Below, one piece after another: positions 25,245 to 33,283 of a stretch of 64,000 nucleotides of DNA. The translations under genes were made by a program, and so were the position numbers. The notes beneath the pieces were generated by a model that ran no database searches, was not told the DNA's origin, and saw only the letters and a list, made by a program, of their open reading frames with translations. Source of the DNA: Mycolicibacterium sp. TUM20985 (GTDB taxonomy: Bacteria; Actinomycetota; Actinomycetes; Mycobacteriales; Mycobacteriaceae); assembly GCF_030295745.1 (NCBI RefSeq), contig NZ_AP027291.1, positions 5,518,001-5,582,000 on the forward strand. Direction: 5' to 3'. Positions within the stretch are counted from its first letter, which is position 1, and each line of letters opens with the position of its first letter.

Positions 25245-27080
25245 CTAGAAGGCTCCTTCGTCGAGGTCCATCGTGGTCAGGTCGACCGATTCGATGATCT
25301 TGCGTTCGGCGGCCAGTCGCGGCAGCACGTTGTTGGCGAAGAACCTGGCCGCGGTGATCTTGCCGAGATAGAACGCGCGGTCGCGATCGGAGGGTTCACC
25401 ATCGAGGGCGTCCAGGGCGATCTCGGCCCCCTGCAACAGCATCCAGCCGATGAAGAGGTCGCCGACCGCCAGCAGGAACGACACCGAGCCCAGGCCGACG
25501 CGGTAGAGGTCACGCGAATTCTGCTGAGAGGCAACCAGATAACTGGTCATCGTGCCGACCATCGCCTGGACGTCGGCCAGCGCCGTCGCCAGCCGCTTGC
25601 GGCAGTCGGCGAGTTCGGCGCGGGCCGATTCCGCCCCGAGGAACGACTGGATCTGACCTGCCAGATGCGCAAGCGCGCCACCCTGATCGCGGGCGATCTT
25701 GCGGAAGAAGAAGTCCTGCGCCTGGATCGCGGTGGTGCCCTCGTAGAGCGAGTCGATCTTGGCGTCGCGGATGTACTGCTCGATCGGATAGTCCTGCAGG
25801 AACCCCGAGCCACCGAAGGTCTGCAGGGACTCCGTCAGCGTCTGATAGGCCCGTTCCGACCCGACGCCCTTGACGATGGGCAGCAACAGGTCGTTGACGC
25901 GACCGGCCATCGAGGCATCCGCACCCGAGACCACGTCCGCCGCCGACACGTCCTGATGGGCGGCGGTGTAGAGGTACAGCGCCCGCAACCCCTCGGCGTA
26001 CGCCTTCTGCGTCAGCAGCGCCCGTCGCACGTCGGGGTGGTGCAGGATGCTGACACGCGGTGCGGCCTTGTCGGTCATCTGAGTCATGTCGGCGCCCTGA
26101 ATTCGCGTCTTCGCGTAGTCGAGCGCGTTCAGGTATCCGGTCGACAGGGTGCTGATCGCCTTGGTGCCGACCATCATTCGCGCGTATTCGATGATCTTGA
26201 ACATCTGCGCGATGCCGTTGTGGGTGTCACCGACCAACCACCCGATCGCCGGCCGGCCGTTCTGGCCGAAGGTCAGCTCGCACGTCGCCGACACCTTCAG
26301 ACCCATCTTGTGCTCGACGCCGGTGACGTACACGCCGTTGCGTTCGCCGGGTTCACCCGTCTCGGGGTCGGGCAGGAACTTGGGCACCATGAACAGCGAG
26401 AGTCCCTTGGTGCCCGGCCCGGCGCCCTCGGGTCTGGCGAGCACCATGTGGACGATGTTCTCGAAGAGGTCGTCGGAGTCACCGCTGGTGATGAAGCGCT
26501 TCACGCCGTCGAGGTGCCAGGTGCCATCCGCCTGTTCGACGGCCTTGGTGCGCCCGGCACCGACGTCGGATCCGGCGTCGGGCTCGGTGAGCACCATGGT
26601 GGCACCCCAGTTGCGCTCGACGGACAGTGCCGCCCAATGCTTCTGCTGCGCGTTGCCCTCCTCGTGCAGGATGCTCGCCAGCACCGGCCCCGCCAGATAC
26701 ATGAAGGCGGCCGGCTGCGCACCGAGCGGAAACTCGTTGATCGCCCACGACAACATCGAGGGGGCCGGTACGCCGCCGACGTCCTCCGAGAGACCGATCC
26801 GGAACCATTCGCCCTGCTGCCAGGCCCTGAACGACTTCTTGAACGGTTCCGGCAGCGTCACCGAGTGCGTTTCCGGATCGAACGTCGGCGGATGGCGGTC
26901 ACATTCGGCGAACGACTCGGCCAGCGGCCCTTCGGCCAGCCGCGCGGCCTCGCTCAGCATGTCGCGGATCGAGGCCGCGTCCAGATCGCCGAACTCGCCG
27001 GATGCCAGCACCTTCTCGAGTTGAAGGACCTCGAAGAGATTGAATTCGAGGTCGCGCACATTGCTCTTGTAGTGGCCCAT
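25245..27080 (-). CDS. Acyl-CoA dehydrogenase, FadE5 type (paralogue 2)
   Basis: Also 611 residues with the same motif set (MVLTEPDAGSDVGAG, HKMGLKVSATCEL, QTFGGSGFLQDYPIEQYI), this is the promoter-proximal copy of the pair. It looks somewhat closer to M. tuberculosis FadE5 than its neighbour (HKMGLKVSATCEL shared). In M. tuberculosis fadE5 lies beside fadA2; here these copies are over 20 kb away. An AAAGG ribosome site precedes the ATG. It is divergent from the small ORF/TetR unit, whose regulator may control it. Confidence 0.93.
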   Translation of the reverse strand: MGHYKSNVRDLEFNLFEVLQLEKVLASGEFGDLDAASIRDMLSEAARLAEGPLAESFAECDRHPPTFDPETHSVTLPEPFKKSFRAWQQGEWFRIGLSEDVGGVPAPSMLSWAINEFPLGAQPAAFMYLAGPVLASILHEEGNAQQKHWAALSVERNWGATMVLTEPDAGSDVGAGRTKAVEQADGTWHLDGVKRFITSGDSDDLFENIVHMVLARPEGAGPGTKGLSLFMVPKFLPDPETGEPGERNGVYVTGVEHKMGLKVSATCELTFGQNGRPAIGWLVGDTHNGIAQMFKIIEYARMMVGTKAISTLSTGYLNALDYAKTRIQGADMTQMTDKAAPRVSILHHPDVRRALLTQKAYAEGLRALYLYTAAHQDVSAADVVSGADASMAGRVNDLLLPIVKGVGSERAYQTLTESLQTFGGSGFLQDYPIEQYIRDAKIDSLYEGTTAIQAQDFFFRKIARDQGGALAHLAGQIQSFLGAESARAELADCRKRLATALADVQAMVGTMTSYLVASQQNSRDLYRVGLGSVSFLLAVGDLFIGWMLLQGAEIALDALDGEPSDRDRAFYLGKITAARFFANNVLPRLAAERKIIESVDLTTMDLDEGAF

Positions 27081-27248
27081 GATCTAGCGCCTTTCGCCAT
27101 CGAAGTGCGCCACGAAGCGTAGTCCGTCGGTCCGGCGGCAACCAGGGAACTGGGCCGCCCGCCCGCCTACGACGGACTCGGCGAATATGTTTTCGACCAT
27201 AGTCAGGGTGCCCGAGCGTCGTTCCAGTGTGATGAGGAATACATTCGT

Positions 27249-27277
27249 TGCGTGCCTGTGTTATGCGATTTATGCTC
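27249..27277 (+). promoter_or_regulatory. Promoter for the small ORF/TetR unit
   Basis: TTGCGT (27249-27254) and TATGCT (27272-27277) are spaced by exactly 17 bp and fit a SigA-type promoter. Transcription would start near 27284, giving a short leader that contains the GGGAGG ribosome site for the ORF at 27302. Confidence 0.55.
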
Positions 27278-27301
27278 GGTTACATAGCTAGGGAGGCACC
27301 C

Positions 27302-27448
27302 ATGTGGATCATTGAGATCAACGTCTTGGGCCGCAAGTTCACCCACACCGTCGGCGACGTCTCGGTGCCGTCCCTGCCCCCGCTGCGCGCCCCACGCGTG
27401 GCCCAGTGGAGGCACGGGAAACAGCGTCACCCGGGGGCCGCCGCCTGA
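27302..27448 (+). CDS. Small ORF (48 aa) translationally coupled to the TetR gene
   Basis: The ATG is preceded by a strong Shine-Dalgarno (GGGAGG, 27290s) and by a well-spaced promoter. The peptide begins MWIIEINVLGRKFTHTVGD and ends in a basic Pro/Arg-rich tail. Its TGA overlaps the ATG of the TetR gene (TGATG), a coupling arrangement. I do not recognise the peptide. It could be a genuine small protein or a leader that sets the translation of the repressor. Confidence 0.55.
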   Translation: MWIIEINVLGRKFTHTVGDVSVPSLPPLRAPRVAQWRHGKQRHPGAAA

Positions 27449-28074
27449 TGCCAGACCCCCCCAAGGTCGCCAATCCGCGCGGTTCGACCCGTCACCGGAT
27501 GTTGGACACGGCCGTCGAGGTCCTGCGCGAGAAGGGCGCCGCGGGCGTCACGATCGACGAGGTGCTGGCGCGCAGCGGCGCACCCCGCGGTTCGGTGTAC
27601 CACCACTTCCCCGACGGCCGAAGCCAGTTGCTCACCGAGGCGCTGCTGTACGCCGGCGATGCGATCACTGCCGTCATCGACGACGCCGCCGCACAGGGGT
27701 ACCTCCCGCTGGTGCGACAGTTCGTCGCGTTCTGGGAGCGCACGCTCGCCGAGAGTGACTTCGCTGCAGGCTGCCCGGTGGTGGCTGCAGCGATCGGTTC
27801 GGCAGGCGACGATCCCGCCCTGACCGCAATCGCGGGTGACATCTTCGACCGCTGGCGGGTTGCACTCACCCGTGCGTTCGTCGCCGATGGGTTCGACGAG
27901 GCCGACGCCGGATCGCTGGCGATGACCTGCATCGCCGCACTGGAGGGTGCCGTGGTGCTGTGCCGCGCGACCCGCACCATCGAGCCACTGCGCGAGGTCG
28001 CGCTGCAGATCGAATTCCTCATCAAGTCAAGGGAATTCGTGCACCGCTTCGGGCTGCCCTCCGCCGGGCGCTAG
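27448..28074 (+). CDS. TetR-family regulator (LmrA/YxaF-like)
   Basis: The 208-residue regulator has an N-terminal helix-turn-helix at about residues 12-58 (GVTIDEVLARSGAPRGSVYHHF) and a C-terminal domain with the GCPVVAAAIG segment typical of the LmrA/YxaF-like group. ATG 27448 overlaps the stop of the upstream small ORF. It is divergent from the tandem fadE genes, so regulation of acyl-CoA dehydrogenase expression is a reasonable guess. The last four bases (CTAG, 28071-28074) serve as part of the stop codon of both this gene and the convergent reductase. Confidence 0.85.
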   Translation: MPDPPKVANPRGSTRHRMLDTAVEVLREKGAAGVTIDEVLARSGAPRGSVYHHFPDGRSQLLTEALLYAGDAITAVIDDAAAQGYLPLVRQFVAFWERTLAESDFAAGCPVVAAAIGSAGDDPALTAIAGDIFDRWRVALTRAFVADGFDEADAGSLAMTCIAALEGAVVLCRATRTIEPLREVALQIEFLIKSREFVHRFGLPSAGR

Positions 28075-28595
28075 GCGGCTCTTGCCCAACGCGCACAGAC
28101 GAAGTCGGCGTTGCGGCCCACGTCGCGCAGCACCCATTCGGAGTGCAGCGGCAGTACCTGGGCGCCCGCGCCGAGCGAGCACGGCGCATACGTGATGACC
28201 ATCTCGTCGATCAGCCCTGCCGCAACGAACTGCGCCGCGACGACGCCACCGCCGACGACCCAGACGTCCCTGCCCGCCGCGGCCGAGGCCAATGTCGGCG
28301 CCAGCTCGGCGACTTCACCGGTGAACGTCTGCACGGGATGACCATCGGCGATGACGTCGGACCGGTGGGTGAGCACCCACGTCGGCTGCTCGTACATCCA
28401 GTCACCGGGATGGTTCGTCAGAATCCATTCGTAGGTGGCCGACCCCATCACCAGTGCCCCCACGTCATCGGCGAAGGCTTCGTAGCCGAACGGGCCCTTG
28501 GCGTCGACTGACCGTGAGGTGAGCCAGTCGAGGCTGTTCGCCTCGTCGACCACGAAACCGTCCAGGCTCGACGCGGTGTAGTACACGAATCCCAT
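28071..28595 (-). CDS. RibD C-terminal/dihydrofolate-reductase-like protein
   Basis: This 174-residue DHFR-fold reductase domain has MGFVYYTASSLDGFV at the N-terminus, VMGSATYEWIL, and the nucleotide-binding WVVGGGVVAAQF. Such stand-alone YyaP/YwjB-type proteins are frequent in actinobacteria and their substrates are mostly unknown. The ATG is preceded by AAGGAG and lies one base after the stop of the AraC-type regulator, so the two form an operon. Confidence 0.85.
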   Translation of the reverse strand: MGFVYYTASSLDGFVVDEANSLDWLTSRSVDAKGPFGYEAFADDVGALVMGSATYEWILTNHPGDWMYEQPTWVLTHRSDVIADGHPVQTFTGEVAELAPTLASAAAGRDVWVVGGGVVAAQFVAAGLIDEMVITYAPCSLGAGAQVLPLHSEWVLRDVGRNADFVCARWARAA

Positions 28596-28596
28596 G

Positions 28597-29538
28597 TCAG
28601 CTCCTTCGCATCCAGTCCAACGGGTCACCGCGTCCCGCCAGGACACCGTGCCGGGCAAGCATCGTCCGGGCCAGCTCCCGCCGGTGCGCCGCATACGTCA
28701 GCACATGCGCGACGATGCCGTACAGCTGGAACGACTCCGGCGGATCGCACAGAGCGTCGATCACGGTGTCGCCCATTCGACCGTCCGCGGCAACCTCGCC
28801 CACCATCGACGTCCACCGGGCGGATACCGCAGCATGGTCGTCGGCGAGCCGGGCGGCAGCCCGAAGCCGGGGACACTCGGGCTGGTCGCGTCCCTCGATG
28901 CTGGCGAGCCAGACCTCCTTCGACCACACGATGGCGCCGAGCACCGCGCCGACACTGGGCTCCTCCCCATCCCAGTCGAGGACCACCTGTCCCGGTGAAA
29001 GACGTTCTCCCCATTGCTCTTCGGTCAACTCGGCGGCCGCACCGATCAGGTACGCGGTGTCGGCCACGTCGTGCGCCACCATCAGGTGGGAGACCTCAGG
29101 CGAGGTGGTGTCGTCCGCGCTGTCCAACCAGAGCGACCCCGGCGGATGGAAGTGCAGCCCGTTCGGTGCGGCCAGGCGGAACGCGACGTCACGCGCCTGC
29201 GACGGTGGCACTCCGTACGCGCGCCGAAAGGCGCGGGAGAAGACCTCGGGTGACGACCACCCCTCCTCGGCCGCCACGGCCGCGACACCCTCGCCCCGTT
29301 GCAGTCGCCATGCGGCCCGCTCCAGCATGACGCGCCGACGCATCGCCGCGGGTGGTTCACCCGTCGATCGGCTGACCTGGCGGGAGAAGTGAAACGGGGA
29401 CGTGAAGCTGCTGCGCGCCATCTCGGTGACGTCGGCATGGTCACCACCGACGACGGCGTCGAGCAACTCTCGCAGGCGGTCTCGACGCAGAGATCGCAGC
29501 GACTCCGGGGAAGAACTCAGCGGATCGCTCACAATCAC
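28597..29538 (-). CDS. AraC-type regulator with DinB-like C-terminal domain
   Basis: The 313-residue protein starts with a two-helix-turn-helix AraC DNA-binding domain (about residues 18-120; SPFHFSRQVSRSTGEPP, then VAAEEGWSSPEVFSRAFRRAYG). This is followed by a helical DinB/YfiT-like domain with metal-type histidines (LMVAHDVADTAYLIG, and YGIVAHVLTYAAHRREL). That domain order (DNA-binding first) is typical of these fusions. GTG 29538 and GTG 29532 are both possible starts. It probably controls the downstream reductase gene; the ligand is unknown. Confidence 0.83.
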   Translation of the reverse strand: MIVSDPLSSSPESLRSLRRDRLRELLDAVVGGDHADVTEMARSSFTSPFHFSRQVSRSTGEPPAAMRRRVMLERAAWRLQRGEGVAAVAAEEGWSSPEVFSRAFRRAYGVPPSQARDVAFRLAAPNGLHFHPPGSLWLDSADDTTSPEVSHLMVAHDVADTAYLIGAAAELTEEQWGERLSPGQVVLDWDGEEPSVGAVLGAIVWSKEVWLASIEGRDQPECPRLRAAARLADDHAAVSARWTSMVGEVAADGRMGDTVIDALCDPPESFQLYGIVAHVLTYAAHRRELARTMLARHGVLAGRGDPLDWMRRS

Positions 29539-29612
29539 CGAGTATGGTCCGGCGCTGCGCAGCGCGACATGACGATTCCTGCTCTCACCGCCGCACTAGA
29601 CTCGGAACCCTA

Positions 29613-30770
29613 GTGAGCGAATTCGATGCACTGTGCGCCAATGACGGCGATCTCGCTGATCTTCGCAAGGGGATCAGGGAGTTCCTGGCGGCCGACCGCG
29701 ACTCCTTCGGGTGGACGCCGGCGGTGGACTGCTGGCTGTCCAGCTGGGACACCGCGTTCAGCATCCGGCTCGCCGAGGCCGGTTTCATCGGCCTGACCAT
29801 CCCCGTCGAATATGGCGGCCGCGCCCCGGCGGACGGGTCGGGGTATCTGCACCGCTACGTGGTGACCGAGGAACTGCTCGCGCACGGCGCACCGGTGGGC
29901 GCACATTGGATCGCGGACCGCCAGGTCGCCCCCGGCCTGCTGGCGTACGGGACCGAGGAGCAACGACGGCGCTTGCTGCCACTCATCGCGGCGGGACGGC
30001 TGTACTCCGCGATCGGCATGAGCGAGCACGGCGCGGGCTCCGACCTCGCGGCCGTCCAGTCCAGGGCCACGCGCGACGACGACGGCTGGGTGCTCAACGG
30101 CACCAAGGTGTGGACCAGCGGCGCGCACCTCGCCCATCAGATCGTCGTGCTGGTACGGACCAGCCCCCTCGATACCGAGCATCGTCACGCCGGCTTCAGC
30201 CAGTTCATCGTGCCGACCGACCTGCCGGGGATCACCATCAGCCCGATCGTGTTGATGAACGGTGAACACCACTTCAACGAGGTGCTGTTCGACGACGTCC
30301 GGTTGACCGATCACGACGTCCTCGGCCAGATCGGCGCCGGCTGGCACCAGGTCACCTCCGAGTTGGGGTTCGAACGCAGTGGGCCCGAGCGTCTCCTGTC
30401 CACGGCGACCATGCTGTTCGAGATCGTGGCGGCCCTGCGCCGGCGCGACGTCGACGACCGGACCGCCGCCGCCGTCGGCGATCTGGTCGCCAGGATGATC
30501 TCGCTCCGTCAGCTGTCCATCTCCGTTGCCCGAGCCCTGACCGCAGGGCAGGACGCGAACACGCGAGCGGCCCTGGTCAAGGACGTCGGCACCCACTTCG
30601 AGCAGGAGTCCGTGGAACGCGCCGCCGACCTCGTCGACCTCGTCGACGGCCCCGAGGGTGTCCGCCTCCGGGAGCTACTGGACACCGCGCGGGTACATGC
30701 GCCGCTGTTCACCCTGCGCGGGGGCACCAACGAGGTGCTGCGCGGCCTGGTCGCCAAGGCGGCCCGGTGA
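29613..30770 (+). CDS. Acyl-CoA dehydrogenase, large-type subunit
   Basis: The 385-residue acyl-CoA dehydrogenase has GMSEHGAGSDLA, LNGTKVWTSGA and the C-terminal RGGTNEVLRGLVAKAAR, all standard for FAD and substrate binding. The next gene overlaps it by four bases and encodes a second, shorter dehydrogenase-like chain. The pair therefore probably forms an alpha2beta2 enzyme of the kind mycobacteria use for bulky CoA esters such as steroid side chains. The GTG start sits ten bases after a TAGACT -10 (29597-29602). The substrate is unknown. Confidence 0.87.
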   Translation: MSEFDALCANDGDLADLRKGIREFLAADRDSFGWTPAVDCWLSSWDTAFSIRLAEAGFIGLTIPVEYGGRAPADGSGYLHRYVVTEELLAHGAPVGAHWIADRQVAPGLLAYGTEEQRRRLLPLIAAGRLYSAIGMSEHGAGSDLAAVQSRATRDDDGWVLNGTKVWTSGAHLAHQIVVLVRTSPLDTEHRHAGFSQFIVPTDLPGITISPIVLMNGEHHFNEVLFDDVRLTDHDVLGQIGAGWHQVTSELGFERSGPERLLSTATMLFEIVAALRRRDVDDRTAAAVGDLVARMISLRQLSISVARALTAGQDANTRAALVKDVGTHFEQESVERAADLVDLVDGPEGVRLRELLDTARVHAPLFTLRGGTNEVLRGLVAKAAR

Positions 30771-31774
30771 GCGACGAACTGGAACAGCTGATCGAGGAGA
30801 TCGGACAACGGTCCGCCGATGCGCGCGTCGGACGGCACGGCCTGCCGGAGGCGTTCGACGACGACCTGTGGCGTGTTCTCGAGACCTCGGGGTTGACCAG
30901 GCTGACCAGCGCTCAAGGCGCCGGGCCGGCCGAAGCGGCCGTCGTCCTCGGCGGCCTGGCTCGGCATGCGGCAGCCGTACCGATCGCCGAGACGGACGTC
31001 CTCGCCGCGTGGTTGGCGGCGACCGCGGAGCTGACGGTTCCGGACGACGGCCCGCTGACGGTGGCGGTCGCCGACGTCGAACCGCACGGCGACCGGATCA
31101 CCGGGACCGCCGTGAACGTGCCGTGGCCCGCGGCGGGACCCGTCGTCCTGGCCGCGCGCTCGGCCGACGCGACGTTCGTCGCGGTGCTCGATCGGGCGTC
31201 GGCGACGACCCACAACCTGGCCGGCGAGCCCCGCGGTGACGTGCCGTTCGACCTGTCCACGGCTGACGTCATCCGACTCCCCCGCGACGTCGCCGACGAA
31301 CTTCAGCGGCGTGGGGCGTGGGCGCGGTGCGTGCAGATCGTGGGCGCCTTCGACGCCGCGGTGCACCTGACCGCTGCGCACACCAGGGAACGGAAGCAGT
31401 TCGGCCGGCCCCTCAGCGCATTCCAGGCCGTAGCGCACTCCCTGGCCGCGATGATCGGTGAAGTCGAACAGGCCCGGGCTGCAACCACCTTGGCGATCGC
31501 CGCGGCCAACGAGCACGGCTTCGACAGTCCGCGCGCCGACGTGGCCGTGACCGTCGCGAAGGTGACCGTGGGGCGCGCGGTCGGCCCGGTGACCACGATT
31601 GCGCATCAGCTGCACGGGGCCATCGGCGTCACCGCCGAGCACCAACTCTGGCTGGCCACGATGCGTGCGCGGAGTTGGGCCGACGAGTTCGGCACCACGG
31701 GTCAGCACGCCGCCCGGCTCGGCCGGATGGCGCTCGGTGCCGACGAGGCGTGGGCCCTGGTCGTCGGCTCCTAA
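30767..31774 (+). CDS. Acyl-CoA dehydrogenase, small-type partner subunit
   Basis: The 335-residue chain keeps the C-terminal helical domain of acyl-CoA dehydrogenases (HTRERKQFGRPLSAFQAV, QLHGAIGVTAEHQLWL) but has a shortened, divergent N-terminal half. This is as seen in the beta chains of heteromeric mycobacterial enzymes (FadE27/FadE29 type). GTGA overlap with the preceding gene indicates coupled translation and likely a 1:1 complex. Confidence 0.84.
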   Translation: MSDELEQLIEEIGQRSADARVGRHGLPEAFDDDLWRVLETSGLTRLTSAQGAGPAEAAVVLGGLARHAAAVPIAETDVLAAWLAATAELTVPDDGPLTVAVADVEPHGDRITGTAVNVPWPAAGPVVLAARSADATFVAVLDRASATTHNLAGEPRGDVPFDLSTADVIRLPRDVADELQRRGAWARCVQIVGAFDAAVHLTAAHTRERKQFGRPLSAFQAVAHSLAAMIGEVEQARAATTLAIAAANEHGFDSPRADVAVTVAKVTVGRAVGPVTTIAHQLHGAIGVTAEHQLWLATMRARSWADEFGTTGQHAARLGRMALGADEAWALVVGS

Positions 31775-31851
31775 CCGACGCGGCCCTCCGCGTCGACGTC
31801 ACACCGTTTCTGTGATGTGGACAACTGTGCGTTACGCCAGCGGACCGGCAC

Positions 31852-31857
31852 TATGGT
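31852..31857 (+). promoter_or_regulatory. Predicted -10 box of a leaderless transcript
   Basis: TATGGT (TANNNT) ends five bases before ATG 31863, so the secreted-protein mRNA probably starts at or within one base of its first codon. Confidence 0.45.
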
Positions 31858-31862
31858 GAGTT

Positions 31863-32378
31863 ATGACCAAATTGACGTCGACGACACTTGTCGCCTTCGC
31901 GGCGGCCACCGTCGGCGTGGGATTGCTGTTCTCCTCGGTATCGGTGGCCGCACCGCCCGCGTCGGCAGCGCCCCCGGACACCGCGATGTCCGTGATGCCG
32001 CTGTCGAGTCAGTGGCGCGCCTGCGACGGTACCGACCTCCGGTGGGTCAGGGCGGTTGGCTACGTCCGGGGCACAGCCCACATGGGCGTGGACTCCGGCA
32101 GCATCGTCACCACCGTCGACATGGCAACCGCCACCCCCAACACCCACTACGACGTGCGTGTGATCCAGGTTCCCCGCTCCCCGATGGGGTGCACGGCGGG
32201 CGCGCCCGGCGTGATAGTCGGCGGCCTGGATACCGACGCGACGGGGGCTGGCACCACGACGGTCCGCGGTCCCGTCGAATCAGGTGCGACCGGGGCGTGG
32301 GTCATGGTCGAACGGCCGTCGGGTTCCTCACAGACACCGGCCGAGTTCTACTCGTCGGAGTTCGTCAAGACCTTCTAG
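31863..32378 (+). CDS. Secreted protein of unknown function
   Basis: The 171-residue protein has a classical Sec signal peptide: a basic start (MTKLTSTT), a hydrophobic core and an Ala-x-Ala site near residues 35-37 (PASAAP). The mature part has two cysteines (RACDG and MGCTAG), which could form one disulphide, and is rich in beta-prone segments. I recognise no family. It stands between the acyl-CoA dehydrogenase pair and the KstR-box operon but has its own promoter. Confidence 0.72.
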   Translation: MTKLTSTTLVAFAAATVGVGLLFSSVSVAAPPASAAPPDTAMSVMPLSSQWRACDGTDLRWVRAVGYVRGTAHMGVDSGSIVTTVDMATATPNTHYDVRVIQVPRSPMGCTAGAPGVIVGGLDTDATGAGTTTVRGPVESGATGAWVMVERPSGSSQTPAEFYSSEFVKTF

Positions 32379-32423
32379 CTGGCGATTACCGCCTGCACAC
32401 CCGCCCCGGGTACTCTCTCGAAC

Positions 32424-32437
32424 TAGAACACGTTCTA
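32424..32437. promoter_or_regulatory. KstR-type operator
   Basis: TAGAACACGTTCTA fits the published KstR motif TnnAACnnGTTnnA and is a near-perfect palindrome (wider context AACTAGAACACGTTCTACTT). It lies 20 bp upstream of the start of the acyltransferase-fadD12-lipO operon, where binding would block transcription. KstR is the TetR repressor of cholesterol and lipid catabolism genes in mycobacteria; ligand binding would release it. Confidence 0.82.
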
Positions 32438-32456
32438 CTTCTTGCAGGGGGCACTA

Positions 32457-33278
32457 GTGAACGCGGACGACATCGACCCTTCCGAGGTCGAACCGAGCGC
32501 AGTCACCAAGTGGGACCCGGGCCTCACCGAACGGGTCATGGCGTGGCTCCGGCCGTTGATCAAGGGCTACCACCGCGCCGAGGTGCTCGGACTCGACGAC
32601 TTCCCGCAGGGTGGGGCCCTGGTCGTCGGCAACCACTCGGGCGGACTGTTCGCCATGGACGTGCCGGTATTCGCCACGGGCTTCTACGAGAGGTTCGGCT
32701 TCGACCGGCCCGTCTACACGCTGAGCCACGACATCATCTTCACCGGCCCGACCGGTGAGTTCTTCCGCAAGACGGGCTTCATCCCAGCCAATCACCACAA
32801 TGCCGACGAAGCTCTGCGCTCCGGAGGCGTCGTCGTCGTGTTCCCCGGTGGCGACTACGACGTCTACCGTCCCACCCTGGCCGAGAGCAAGATCGACTTC
32901 GACGGGCGCACCGGCTACGTGCGGGCCGCGCTCAACGCCGGCGTGCCGATCGTGCCCTCGGTGTCCATCGGGGGCCAGGAGGCGCAGCTGTTCCTCTCCC
33001 GCGGTGAATGGATGGCCAAGACCCTGCGACTCGACAAGCTGTTGCGGGTGAAGATCCTGCCGATCTCGTTCGGCTTCCCGTTCGGTCTGTCCGCCGTGCT
33101 CCCGGTGAACGTCCCGCTGCCGACGAAGATCGTCACCCAGGTGCTCCCGCCGATCGACGTCGTCGCCCAATTCGGTGACGACCCCGACATCGACGAAGTC
33201 GACGCACACGTCCGCCGTCTCATGCAGCAGGCGCTCGACGAGCTCGCCAAACGACGACGACTCCCAGTCCTCGGCTGA
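32457..33278 (+). CDS. Lysophospholipid/diacylglycerol acyltransferase family protein (Rv1428c-like)
   Basis: The 273-residue protein has the PlsC/DGAT-like block GNHSGGLFAMD (catalytic His), a substrate block SHDIIFTGPTG, and VVFPGGDYDVYRPT. It probably transfers an acyl chain from CoA to a glycerolipid or related acceptor at the membrane. GTG 32457 follows GCAGGGGG at a suitable distance. Together with fadD12 and lipO it reproduces the M. tuberculosis Rv1428c-Rv1427c-Rv1426c operon, here under a KstR box. Confidence 0.87.
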   Translation: MNADDIDPSEVEPSAVTKWDPGLTERVMAWLRPLIKGYHRAEVLGLDDFPQGGALVVGNHSGGLFAMDVPVFATGFYERFGFDRPVYTLSHDIIFTGPTGEFFRKTGFIPANHHNADEALRSGGVVVVFPGGDYDVYRPTLAESKIDFDGRTGYVRAALNAGVPIVPSVSIGGQEAQLFLSRGEWMAKTLRLDKLLRVKILPISFGFPFGLSAVLPVNVPLPTKIVTQVLPPIDVVAQFGDDPDIDEVDAHVRRLMQQALDELAKRRRLPVLG

Positions 33279-33283
33279 CCGCG

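Noticed and set aside
25665..27122. 485-codon rightward ORF opposite a fadE gene
   Set aside because: Antisense shadow; the leftward frame has full acyl-CoA dehydrogenase motifs.
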